DNA from: Spisula solida
Lineage: Eukaryota; Mollusca; Bivalvia; Venerida; Mactridae
Direction: 5' to 3'
Assembly (NCBI GenBank): GCA_947247005.1
Contig: OX365952.1
Coordinates: forward strand, 49,518,722 to 49,582,721
DNA length: 64,000 nucleotides
Under the pieces are notes generated by a model. It searched no databases. It was not told the origin of the DNA and saw nothing but the letters and a program-made list of their open reading frames with translations. This document shows, in pieces, positions 28,888-40,690 of the stretch. Made by a program: the position numbers and the translations under genes. Positions within the stretch are counted from its first letter, which is position 1. Each line of letters starts with the position of its first letter.

Positions 28888-29182
28888 CACCAGTCAATCG
28901 AAACCATGGCCACCAAACCCAGGGAAAAGCCGGTATTTTTACTTTTGCTTTTTCAAAACCCGTGTAAAATCCTGTTCCCACCCCAGAGCCATACAGATGG
29001 TAAAACCCCGCAAAATTGCCTCGACCTATACCTCATGGGTATAGCCATGGCTATATTACACTGCTATTTTGGGGCGAAACAATAGCCGGGTGAGTGTGGC
29101 GACACCAGAAAGGGAAAAAACACGGGACTGTTCCACCATCCCTTCCCCAGGGTTTGGTGACTGTGGTTTGAATTGACTGGTG
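28888..29182. mobile_element. 295-bp MITE with long TIRs
   Basis: CACCAGTCAATCGAAACCAT (28888 on) is matched by the inverse of 29140-29182 ('tttggtgactgtggtttgaa', then 'ttgactggtg'). The arms extend about 40 bases with several mismatches. Target duplication is unclear. Confidence 0.75.
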
Positions 29183-29297
29183 AATAAAATATGAAAATTG
29201 TAATGGAATGATCATCGTCATAAACCTGGGACTTTCTATCGTACAATGATTATTTGAGGTACACAAAGCATCTTAGGAGTATCATATGATACCTCTG

Positions 29298-31169
29298 TGC
29301 TCACTATCACATAAAAAAATGAGCAGCAATTGAGACTGATCAACAAAATAATTCTTGATGTACATCTCCGTACATTCTGCGATAGCCTCGCCAGCATCAC
29401 ACAATACAGAAATCTTGACAGAGGCTCTTCTGTTAAAAAATTGTGTAGATGGCTGTCCCTTTAGCTTGATGATAATGTTTAGAGGTGTGTGAGCCCAACA
29501 TCCAGCTCAACTTTCACTCTGTTTCACATATTTCTTTATATGTGTCAGACTCAGAGACTTTACTTCATGGACTTTCTATATAATGAATATTAAACTAGCA
29601 ACCAGCAGGTCCAAGAGGAACAGATTTACACATACAATCACAGACACTTGGGGTCTGGACCACGAACCCCTAGGGCTCAAATTTAACTTTTTTGGTCACT
29701 TGCAAATTTTAGCAAGTAGCTTTTTTTCTTACTTGCTAAATCAGAAAATCTACTTGCAAATTTAGCGATTCAATTAAAAACGTTATAATATCCGTCTGTA
29801 TTATACCTAGGTAACATAGTTAGAGCTATAATCATATTGTTTGTGAACCTGTTATACATCTATCAGACTACAGGATTTCAGCAAGTTGTAAATATGTTGG
29901 AGTCATTTGTGACCTCTTCTAGCAGAAGTTTGTTGGCATCTTAATGGGCCCGAGACCCTGGAAATAATTTGTAGTTGTACTTGCAAAAAATAGCAAGTAA
30001 TGATTATATCCACTTGCATTTTGGGAAATCTACTAAGTCTTGCATTTAAGTGCTAAATTCGCGCCCTGCGTCCTACTGCTACGCGCCTGGAAATATCTTT
30101 TTTATTTATTATATATCCAGACACATTCACTAATCACACAAACATTTGTTGGATGTACTTGATAATAATAAAAAATATATCCAGGTGCGTAGCTGGGGGC
30201 AGTGTCCAGATCCCAGTTGTCCATTGCCTAAGCAAAGCGCTTCCAAGCGCCTTTATTCATGTACCACCCGTTCAATTAAATATAGAAGGCAAGGATTACC
30301 TCCCGTGGAAAGCGGTACCTATAGCGCTGAGCCTTGTAAACGGTCCAAGTGTCTGTTCATACAATAGAAATATTAGAACACAAGCATTGACAATATAGTC
30401 CTAAACACGGGACCCAACTTGTATAGACTGTTGGACCTAACCTAGTGAAATGATACGTTTGGCCTCGGTTGGGACTATTGACAATGGTGAATCTGACCAT
30501 GGCAAAGTTTAAGAACATAAACCTACCTAATGTCGCGCACGTTAATTAAACTTCGTGATAATGTATAAATATTGTATACTTCTTGAAGTCAACACCAATG
30601 TTGATTGATTGCCAATTAGCTAACTGTTGCGAGATTCTACAAGGAACATCAACTAAATTTAGACGATTTTCTGCTTTGCTATGCAAATGGTGTCAAATTT
30701 AAAAGGGGAGTAACTCTGGACAATCAAAACATAGCTAAATTCCGTTTCGAAAACGGTCAGTATTGGATTTTCAAGGACGGGACTATTTTACACTGTTTGA
30801 CGAACTTACTTTTTCCTTTTTCATCCTAAAATCGTGCCCGATCTGTGGCTGATATTGCACTTGAAAAACTATCGCTCACAACATCCTTTACGCGGTTCTT
30901 GCGTCACCCAAAACGTTTATTACAGCAGTTGACAAGTTACTTCCTGGTTTGTGGCGGCCATTTTGTCGTCTGTTTCGTATCACGTGATTAATATTTAGAC
31001 GGTGTCGCTGTTTTTCCCTAACTTACGATAAAATTTATCGTAGCGAAGATAGTTGAGTTACGACAGCGTCTATGAAACGCTCTTATCGTAGTGTTAAGTT
31101 TATCGTATCTCCCAAACTTACGATAATATAGCATCTTAGTTACGATATGTTTATGAAACGGGCCCCTGG
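29298..31169. repeat. Repeat R, right copy (empty site for the retrotransposon)
   Basis: Collinear with 10004-11366 plus 21198-21846. It contains no LTR element: at about 30508-30516 it reads 'aagaacataaacc' where the left copy has the insertion. Compared with the target deduced from the left copy it lacks nine bases (tgttttaac), probably by deletion between AAC repeats. The segment 29350-29584 lies in the opposite orientation to its left counterpart. Confidence 0.85.
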
Positions 31170-31520
31170 ATTTTAAAGCTTTACTATTATCTTTATTGGT
31201 CGCCAAACTGATGCTTATTTAACGCCAACGTCCAATTACGTATTTCACGTTTACGCATATAAATTGATACATGCAATAACATGTTGCTAGAATATAAATA
31301 TAATCGAATAAATAAACAGAAACGCTACGAAAAGAAAATTACGCAAAACGTCGCGCTCTACGGCGACGTCACAATTCATGACGTCATGAAATTAACAAGA
31401 CGCAAATTTATTTGATAAAAATCGCGAATTATACGCGGGAGATAAATTAAACAGCCGAAATTCTACCGTGATATACCGTTTATTGACAGCTCTAAACATT
31501 TACATGGAGCAAAATACAGA
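31170..31520. other. No gene seen
   Basis: AT-rich, CpG-containing text with two 'gacgtca' motifs (near 31363 and 31380). No ORF. Confidence 0.5.
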
Positions 31521-31815
31521 AGTCTATTGAGAAGTTCACATGGTTATTGGACATGATAAGAAGCTACTTTGACAGTTTAAAATGGCTTATAGACATCTTC
31601 AAATGATTTTTAACAATTTATCACTGTCGTGTAACAGTATTACACGCTTTTTTGAGAAGTTCACATGCCGAATGAACATGATAAGAAGCTATTTTAACAA
31701 TTTAACATGGCATATAGACATGTTCTTAAGATACATTTTTTGTACTTGGACAGTTTAACAGTGTGCCTTGACATATAATAAAGTTGCACTGAGAAGTTCA
31801 CATGTCCTACCGACA
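31521..31815. repeat. ~130-bp tandem units starting 'gagaagttcacatg'
   Basis: Just over two units carry 'aacatgataagaagctattt', 'taacaatttaacatggcata' and 'tagacat.ttc'. They match 9515-9760 in the same orientation and 9355-9412 in inverse orientation. Confidence 0.75.
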
Positions 31816-32010
31816 ATTATAGCATAAAAACGGTGATTTTGCCCATATGTTAACGGGACGAAAACCATGCGTAAACATAAAGATTCACGCGCTGTTAACG
31901 TCCAGTTTTACGTATGCTTATTTCAGGGCCGCGCCGGCGACTATAAACGTTGTACAGCGTCAAATGATCAGTAATTCTCATTTTATTTCTAACTACTAAT
32001 TAGTTTTCTA
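31816..32010. repeat. Direct repeat of 35998-36205, left member
   Basis: Shared passages include 'gcataaaaacggtgattttg' and 'cgggacgaaaaccatgcgta', then 'cgctgttaacgtccagtttt'. The pair flanks about 4 kb (32010-35998) of MITE and tandem repeat DNA. Confidence 0.75.
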
Positions 32011-32109
32011 ATATGAACTAAGGCATTGCCTAAAGGGGATTCAATCATCCATTGATACTATATCAAAATAACTCATTACAGTTATTAGTGAGGGACATCT
32101 TCACAGTAT

Positions 32110-33310
32110 GGTTGTTCATACAGTTTGTATTTATTTTACATTTCATGAAATTCAGATAGAATTTTAATAACTCAAGGAAAATTGACTAATACAACAAGAG
32201 GACCATTGGCTCTAAAGCGCTCACCATATGACCAGCAGTTTAGGCAGAATCAGTGACCTGGTGACCTAGTTTTTGACCCCAGATGACCTAGGTACGCACT
32301 TTACCTAGATTGCAAAGCGACAAACATTGTGACCAAGTTTCATGTAGATTAGGTAAAACATGTTCACGAGTGCTCAGGTGAGCTAAAAACTTGACGGACA
32401 TCATCACAGTATGAGCGTTCCTATTCATTTTAAGTTTCATGAAATCATACCAGCTATTTACAAAGAAATGAATGTGAATGGATGGGCAGAGTGAATTATT
32501 CATTCGATCAAGGGCAATAACTCTAAAGAAAATTGTCCAATAACAAAACTTGACTGGCATCATCTTAGTGTGAGCATTAATTTTCGTTTTAAGTTTCATG
32601 TAATTTTACCGGCTAGTTACAAAGAAATGACTAAGAAAGGACGGGCGGAGGTAATTCTTTAATAAATCAAGGGTGACAACTCAAGAAAATTGACACACAG
32701 AATGTGTGTTCATATTCATTTTAAGTTACATGAAATTCTTCCAGCTAATTACAAAGAACTGAATGCAAATGGACTGGCGGATGAAATTTTTCAACAAATC
32801 AAGGGCAATAACTCTAAGGAAAATTTACCAATAATGATAACTTGACAGTCATCATCACAGTAATTGGGTGCTCATATTCATTTTATGTTTCATGAAATTC
32901 TACAAGCTAGTTACAAAGAAAGGAATGCGAATGGACGGTCAGAGTGAATTATACTGTAAATCAAGGGTAATAACTCTTAAGGAAAATTGACCAACTTAAA
33001 CAAACTTGACGGGCATCATGACTTTTTTATTTTAAGTTGCTTAAAAATGTACCAGTTAGTAGAAAAATGGCTGCAGACGGAAGGACAGACAGAAATATTT
33101 AATAAATCAAGGTAAATGACTGTCAAAGGAAAAACACCTGACAGGCATCATCAAAGTACTGTATAGTTGTTCATATTTATTTTGATTAAGTTCCATGAAA
33201 TTCTACATGCAAGTTACAGAGAAATGGCTGTTGATGGCGATGCGTCTTTGTAAGCCGTATGGCCAGTCCACACGCACATTACCCCAAGTGCCGGAGTAAA
33301 AGTTAAGCAT
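32110..33310. repeat. Decayed ~150-bp tandem array (6-7 units)
   Basis: 'aagtttcatgaaattctacc'-type motifs recur near 32441, 32591, 32725, 32885, 33035 and 33188, each with 'caagggcaataactctaa' and 'ttacaaagaaatgaatg' neighbours. Non-coding. Confidence 0.8.
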
Positions 33311-33654
33311 TACATAAGTTCAGTGAGTCACAATGTAACTATATAGACTTCACATAATCTTCCTTTTTTGCAAAAATAATCGCGATTATTGTACGTAGTT
33401 GCTCTATTCGCTTAATGCAGCCACCCCCCTGTCAAAAAGTATTAGATTCAGAATTTCTCGCACATTGCTGTTAAATTAATTCTGTTATACTGGAAAACGG
33501 GTTTTATCCTGTAATGTTGATATGGTCAGTGACAAACCGTATCTGCAGTTATAACTGAACTACCTTTTAGGAGACCCCTAAGAAATCAAAATGATAATGA
33601 GCCAGAATATGGTTTTAAGAACAGTGTGTTTTTAGCGCTTTCTTGAATGACGAC

Positions 33655-34669
33655 TAGAGCTGTCATTGATACGACCCAAGGCATATCGATGATTCCAATA
33701 TATAGGAAGACAAGCATCGGCGATACATCGTTATACAGTTACACATATAGACAGGGTTCTCGGTAGGATTTTGAAGTAGGAGTCCCAGGACTCCTTCTTA
33801 GCAAAATGTTGGAGTCCTATAATAGACGAACAAGAAACAGGCCTTTCAGTCAATGATTCCTTTTTAGCCATTCTACACTGTACATGTTGGGTATATATTC
33901 AGCTTTGAGATAGCACCTTTGGTTAGAGTTTAGACTTGACCCATTTTTACAATTTGTGAACTTACATTTTAACAGAGGGACTTTTTTGTGCAGGAAAAGG
34001 AGGATTTTCGGTGGTTCCATTCATTTACCCAGGTATCGGTTCTCGATATCGACATTACTCGGTAATTAAAACCCAATTTTCCGGATCCGGAATTTCACGG
34101 TCAGGGGGTTAGCGAGCAATAAGCGGTATAGCGGGAGTGTATATCTTTTTCTTTTTCAACGTTTAAACATGAAAAACATATAAAACAATTATTGCACATT
34201 ATCATTAAACATCTTAATTTTATAAACTTTAGCAAGAATTAATCAATTATCTGAAAAAATGTTCAATATTTGAAATATTGCATTTTATTCTACACTGTCG
34301 CTTTCGAAGCTCGATACCGATGGTGAGAAAATATACGCATTTTTCAAGTTAAACATATTATTGAGGCAAAAATATTGTCAGCGAGGTCGTAAAATAATGT
34401 TGTCAATGTGTTCAAGTAAGACTTTATTCAAATTCTTATATTTTGGCTAAAATAATCGCGATTTTTGTACCTAGTTGCTCTATACGCTATATCAGTTTCC
34501 CCCCTGACGTACATTCAGAATATCTCGCACATTATCGCTCAATTAATTCCGTAATCCCAGACAACGGGTTTTAACAGGTAATGTCGATATGGTGAATATT
34601 CTAAAATGTGAATCGATAATCGATTGGTTAAAAATATTGTTGATACCGCTTAGGTCAATGACAGCTCTT
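33655..34669. mobile_element. 1.0-kb hAT-type MITE
   Basis: TAGAGCTGTCATTGA at the left and the inverse of TCAATGACAGCTCTT at the right are the TIRs. The flanks ATGACGAC (33647-33654) and ATGATGAC (34670-34677) are an 8-bp duplication with one difference. 'cgat'-rich blocks follow both ends. No transposase ORF. There may be internal nested repeats (34080-34600 partly resembles 33400-33560). Confidence 0.8.
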
Positions 34670-34677
34670 ATGATGAC

Positions 34678-35262
34678 ATCACACCGGAGGTCACATGGCA
34701 GCTACATACTGTAATGGACAGTCACAGCAGAGCGACAGATGAATACCGATCAACACGACAGAAACTTTGTTAAACGCGGGTCAACCAACACAGACCTTAA
34801 CTGGATCTGAGGGTTCTTTGAAGGGTCTTGGGACATCTGTCACTTCTTCGGTCTTGTTATGTATTTTTTTCGAAAAAAATTTTCTTATAAATAATCATAA
34901 AAGCACTCATGAAAAGTTACATTGTTTGTATTTTGGTCAATTCTCATATTTTTTCACGGAGATCTGTATTGAAAAACCAGCAGTAGACAGTTGTCCTACA
35001 TAATAAGATCAATTAACATGGTCATCTAACACAGAATGATTGTTGATAATTAATTCACAATAAATGGTTTGTTGTTGACAATTTGGGTACGAACAAATTT
35101 GGATACGCTTCGTTTATCAAACTTTATGATGCAAATTAGCATCGAAAGTTGATTTCTTTGTTTACCTACGCCAATTATGTGTATAAAAGACAGTTTTCCT
35201 TGTTTAAAACAAGTACTTTAATCGTATAAGCAGTTATTTTAACGATTGTAGGCTGTACTTAC
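34678..35262. other. No gene recognised
   Basis: AT-rich. On the minus strand near 34850-34790 a short open stretch could be an exon but lacks a good acceptor; I do not call it. Confidence 0.4.
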
Positions 35263-35400
35263 TTGACGGCAGTCGAATGAAACAACTTCTTCCGTTTGCG
35301 AGGGACAGTCTAAAATGCTAACCGACCGCCTTTATCTCGCGCGCTAGCATTCTTACCTCCCCTATCGCGTTTAATGTTGTGTAAGCTGGCCTTCGGTTAT
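35263..35400 (-). other. Possible non-coding first exon and promoter
   Basis: On the minus strand a CpG-containing stretch ('tagcgcgcgagataaa') leads to a strong donor, GTAAGT, at 35262-35257. There is no ATG in the candidate exon. It might be the 5' untranslated exon of a transcript running leftward. Confidence 0.25.
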
Positions 35401-35606
35401 CTCAAGGAACATTTTTAAACATCATTAGAAAATAAAAGATAATTTATTAACAACAAAATTATTTTTTTAATGAGTTTGCCAATTCCATTCACGTCTTCAG
35501 AGTACCCCGAAAAAACACTTCCTGTACACACAAATCTCAATCGAACAGGGGTGACCAAATTTCGGATGGGTTAAAAACTCGCAACACGTACAATGCCGTC
35601 TTGGAT

Positions 35607-35640
35607 TTTAATCGAGATGCCTTCGGCATCTCGATTAGAA
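35607..35640. repeat. Short perfect foldback
   Basis: AATCGAGATGCC and GGCATCTCGATT pair perfectly around TTC. It directly precedes the duplicated foldback block. Confidence 0.85.
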
Positions 35641-35644
35641 TCCC

Positions 35645-36003
35645 TATAATATTTCCATAATATTTAAATTATAAATGTAAACAAACCCGCAGTATCCATG
35701 TTTTTTTTGTATTTGCCGATCCCGGAAGTTGACGTGCATAACAATAACTGGTATGACGTTACGTTTGTTTTCGTGACGTCGCCACAAAATCTCCCGCCAA
35801 AATATCATTATTTTGACCAACAAACGCATTAATTGATGTTTTGTATGCTATAATAGCGTTTACGCATGTTTTTTTCTTGTTATAACATATGCAGAGTCCC
35901 TCGGGAGCGTTGGTGCCCTCGCCCTGGCGGGCTTGGGCACCAACCGTCCCTCGGGACTCTGCAGATGTTATAGCACGAAAAAGCATGCGTTAACCCTACA
36001 TTA
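35645..36003. repeat. Duplicated block, copy 1, with long foldback
   Basis: A direct duplicate of 36207-36570. The right half folds on itself: arms run from about 35846 and end near 36006. They contain 'gcagagtccctcgggagcgt' answered by 'accgtccctcgggactctgc', around a 'cgccctggcggg' centre. The stem is about 70 bp with few mismatches. Confidence 0.85.
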
Positions 36004-36206
36004 TAGCATAAAAACGGTGATTTTGCCCATACGTTAACGGGACGAAAACCATGCGTAAACATAAAGATTCACGCGAGAACGCGCTGTTAACGTCCAGTTT
36101 TACGTATGCTCATTTCAGGGCCTCGCGGACGAAAATAAACGATTTTACAACGTCTTGAGAAATGCAATTCCCATTTTATTTGTAACTGCTAATAAATTTT
36201 CTATAA
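36004..36206. repeat. Direct repeat of 31816-32010, right member
   Basis: Begins 'gcataaaaacggtgattttg' and ends near 'ttttatttgtaactgctaat', matching the left member over about 190 bases. Confidence 0.75.
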
Positions 36207-36570
36207 TATTTCAATAATAAAATTTAAACAAACCCGCATTATCCATGTTTTCTTGGTATTTGCCGATCCTGGAAGTCGACGCTCATAACAAAAACTGTAA
36301 TGACGTAACGTTTGTTTTCGCGACGTTACGTTTGTTTACGCGACGTCGTCACAAAATCTCCCGCCAAAATGTAATTATTTCGAAATACAAACGCATAAAT
36401 TGATGTTTTGTATGCTATAATAGCGTTTACGCATGTTTTTCGTGCTATAACATCTGCAGAGTCCCTCGGGAGCGTTGGTGCCCTCGCCCTAACGGGCTTG
36501 GGCACCAACCGTCCCTCGGGACTCTGCAGATGTGATAGCACGAAAAAGCATGCGTTAACCCTACATTTAA
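36207..36570. repeat. Duplicated block, copy 2, with long foldback
   Basis: It repeats the previous block with small differences, including a duplicated 'cgacgttacgtttgttt'. The foldback (about 36412-36560) has arms with 'gctataacatctgcagagtc' and 'gactctgcagatgtgatagc' around 'cgccctaacggg'. Confidence 0.85.
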
Positions 36571-36675
36571 GACGTTGTTGTAACAATTAAACATGTCGTA
36601 TAGACATGTTCGAATGATATTATAACAATTTAACATGACAAGCGTCAACGAAAGACAGCTATGGCGATCCATATG
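36571..36675. repeat. Right edge of the 27-kb block
   Basis: 'aaacatgtcgtatagacatg' and 'ataacaatttaacatgac' repeat the modules of 9690-9750 and are the inverse of 9355-9412. Homology to the macro-repeat resumes at about 36676. Confidence 0.65.
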
Positions 36676-36916
36676 TACGTGAAACATTGCCCTGTCATTG
36701 ACAATTTTCTATTGGTGTTGACAAGACGGAATTGAAGGTCAGTGTTTTTAAATATAACATCAGTCCTCCAATTAGCGTTCGATCACAATGTTATACAAAT
36801 GTATAGCCATCGTTCTCACTATATTGGAACGTCTCCTATAATATATTAAACAATTGTGTAAATAAAGAGCATCCGTTGTTCAAACAAGATACAGAGGTCG
36901 TTATGAGAGGAGAATA

Positions 36917-37400
36917 TAAGAATCCATCATGAGCTTCTATGTAGGATAAGGATATCTCACCCGAGGGGTCGGATTTTAACCAGGGACGAGGCTTGCCGAG
37001 TTCCTGGTTAAAATTCCGACCCCGAGGGTGAGATATCCACATGTACGTGTTAATGGCGTTATAAAGCTAATGAAAGCGAATGCCAATAGGTTCTATACCA
37101 TTTGAAAGGCATATTCTTGAGCATAACATAATAGCGTACGCTTTATTTACGTTATTATAAATGATTGTTTTAAATGAGAACGTACGGCAAACAGCACGTT
37201 ATGATGACGTCATGTTGACGCCATAAAAACTAAAAAATGTTATAAAGTCCGATTTTCTCAAATTACGTCGGAGAAAAATAATCCATCATGAGACAGTCGA
37301 TGTAGGATAAGGATATCTCACCCTCGGGGTCGGAATTTTAAAATCGGACCCCTCGGGTGAGATATCCCTATTCTACATAGAAGCTCATGGTGGATTCTTA
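36917..37400. mobile_element. 484-bp foldback MITE with TA duplication
   Basis: Arms of about 62 bp starting TAAGAATCCAYCATGAGC pair with few mismatches, and TA flanks both ends. The equivalent site in copy 3 (near 62370) is empty ('accattagtcctatacc'). Each arm itself carries a palindromic block: 36965-37035, 'cgaggggtcggattttaacc' against its inverse, and 37300-37375. Confidence 0.85.
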
Positions 37401-38681
37401 TAGTCCTATACAGGGTCTTCTTTCCTAATTAACAACAATCATACTGTCAGTATTGCAGCCATAAGGGCAGTAAATTCACTCCAGTAATTCAAATTACATA
37501 CAAACAAGCAGTTCACTGACTTACAATTAGAAGGTCGAAAGTACAAAAACGGTCTGAAAACTTCTTTATAAAAAAAAGCTTTTTCAACTTCAGTTGGGTC
37601 AATATGACCAGTTCCGATTTTCAAGAAAATAGGCTCATTAGAATTTAAATAGTATGTCCCGTTTGGAGTCGTATACGTTTCATTTAATTATATTAGGAGG
37701 ACATGAGGAACCCCATTTAGTGAGCACAGTTGGTAAACTGCCGGTAAAGTTATTCACTACAGTCATGTCTTCTACTTTTGGACTGGTTTCAGGGTGCTTG
37801 GACAATTGAAACTTGTTCGTTAAGGTCAAACTGCTACAAAACACGACTAACTAATGTGGTTGAAACCTGTGTCATTGCGTATAGATCCGCATTTACAACG
37901 ATTGATAGTTTTACTAATTAGATAAAAACGCCTCATAATAGAGGGAAAATTATTATTTTCGTTGTGAAATGGTTCCGAGCCATTAATGGGTTCATTATCT
38001 TGAACCAGAATGACAACGAGACATTTATGTATTTAGGCATGATTAACAACATACGTTTGATCAACAATTTCAATCAATATTTTCGACGTATATATTCATC
38101 ATTTAGGACACATCAAACAAACCATTTGCCAATAACAATTCCAAGTAATGTTATTAGTTCCAATAATCCAAAGTTTATTCGATAATGCGTTTTCCCAACA
38201 TAATTTGCATGGACATTTGAAACTTAAATCCGACAGCATTTTGATATATTGATATAGCATTTACACATTATGATATATTGTTTCTATGAGAAATAGAACA
38301 AACCCAGGTACTTTATCACTAAGTAAATAGGACTTGTAGGTATTACAGCCGTTTGGTGATCAGCCATTTTTTATTGCTGAAATAAGGTTATTCAGTTGAA
38401 ACATTGGCATTTAGCTTTTCAATGCCGTTTTTTGACTACTTTTTAGGACTTTTTAGGACTTCAGACAGCTAAAACTAGGTATTTCAGCCGTTTTCCTATT
38501 GGAACTAGGTCATTCAAATTAGGAATTTAGCTTTTTGATTGCTGAAACTAGTTCATTCAGCATTTCGACAGCTTGGACATATACTTATTTACTTGTTCAA
38601 TCGGACATTGTGCTTTATACGTTTTGAATGTTTTCTGTGCTCGACTGGTTCAGTTCGGCATTGTGCCTTGTATGTTTTCTT

Positions 38682-40690
38682 TATGTTTTCTGTGATCGCC
38701 TGGATAAGTTGAGTGCTGCCTTCCCTGTCTGACTTAATATTATCTTTTTTTTTTAGAGGAGATGCCGAAAGTTTGTAACTTGATTCAAACTGTCAATGCA
38801 ACCGTTACTAATAAGCCTACTCACACAATACAACCGTTGTGTGGAAGGCATTTTTTGTGACAGAAGGCATTGTTTTTTGCGATGTAAGTAGGGTACTTAG
38901 TTGCTAGTTTTGATAAATATTCGTTTTCTTTTGAGAGTGACCACTTACGGGTAACGTTTGAGCGAAGAATGACATGTTAATCGAGACAACATGTTTTAAT
39001 TATGACTGTGATGGCTGCAATATGTTCGACATTTTCTAATTTGACATTAAATTTCGACCTAATTAATGGTTGTGAACAGTTTGAAGTCATTAAACACCAA
39101 CAAAACACGTGGAATGCTCCTTCGAAATTATTCTGCAAACGAAGACAATTTCCCGAAAGTTATTATAAACATAGTATGCACAACGAACATAAGTGATACA
39201 TTTTGACATGATTTCGTATCCAGACTGTCATGTTGTCAAAGGAATAAACCAAGAGACAGAAAGAACCGACGAAATATTCAACTACATTTGTACTTTGTTT
39301 CCATTTTAATGTTTGCATGCTTTTATAACCTGTCACCTGCCGTTTGTCTATGTTAAACATTTGTTACGTTCAACACCAAGACCGAAGCGCTACAGTCTGC
39401 CTTTTGTCAGTGTGTCGCTGTGGCGGTCTGTTAAACTGCGTTCATTATGTCTGTGTCTTTTTGCAATCTCAGAGTCTAGCTTAAATAAAAAAGACAATAC
39501 TATGTCAGACAGGGAAGGCAGCATTTAATTTAACCAACCGAGGCGTATTGGTTTCCTTCATTATATAGTAATTATGTTTGAGTGTTTCCTTGTTGGTTGA
39601 TACTGTGATATATTGTCGTCGTTTTTTGTCGATTTTGTCTGCGGGATCTTACTATGGTTATAGTTGACGGGCCTGAGGTGGTAGACTGCCGTGTGGCTGT
39701 TTTGTCGGTTTAATTTTCCATGCGCATTTTTAGTAGTCTTCTGACTGGTTCATGTGATCTGCGATTTCTCTTTTTCGTGTGTTCCATTTGTGACCTTCGT
39801 GCTCTGGTAATCCTGTTGAGTGCTGATTCCTTTTCTAGTTTCTCAGTTCACCATTATTACTGCTCGTACAACACAAAAATATGTCTGATTTAAGCTGCGC
39901 AAATCATCAATACTAATACGTCAGCAGAACTCAGTATTCGTCATTTTGGCCATCGCAGTTAGTAATTGGTATAATGACCATTTTTACCTTAAAGTTTCTT
40001 CTTCTGCTATAACTTATGTTGAGTCTATTATTGTCGTCTTGGAAAAGTCGTATATGCATCAGTTGTAATGCCTAATACCATTTGTATTGTATTTCGTCTG
40101 TAGTATGGCGCGGGCACGGAGAAAATACCTAACTTTCTACATCCTGTATAATCATATAATCGTGATATTAAATGTTGAAATGATATTCCCGATATAATTC
40201 GTTCAATGCGACCAAAGTTACAAATATCGTTATTGATTACACTGAACGCACTCGGCTAATGGAAAGCAATGTAATTCATGTTCATCCAATATCATGACAA
40301 TAGCATTCAATGACGCTAATGAGTTCATTTACATGGATAAGTAATACTTTATTCGTTGTTGCTGATCGACATTGCTTTCCGCAGTAATCATCACTATTGA
40401 TACAGTTCTTGTAAGCACCGCCTGCATGATATCCATTGCTTTAAAACATTTGCACGTTACTGTTTCTGTAGCTCATACGTTATGTGAATGTGTAAAAATG
40501 ATATGATCATTATAATAATTATGGATGTGATTAGGATTATAATGTATGCCACACGAACTATGTTTTTCGTTATCGGTATGTTTTGAAAAAAAATGGTAAG
40601 ATCCCTCGGAGATAAAAAGATAGTAATAAGTCGGACAGGGAATGCAGCACTCAACTTAACCAGCGTAGAACAGAAAACACATAACCGAAG
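38682..40690. repeat. Inverted-repeat pair of a 60-bp module within the macro-unit
   Basis: 'ttgagtgctgccttccctgt' with 'ctgacttaatattatc' (38708-38745) is repeated inverted at 40605-40685 and again, degenerate, at 39500-39545. The arms extend outward, so that 'gattgctgaaactagttcat' (near 38540) faces its inverse near 40730. The module also occurs at 52226-52290, 53878-53925, 55085-55160, 57865-57905 and 58000-58065. Confidence 0.7.
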
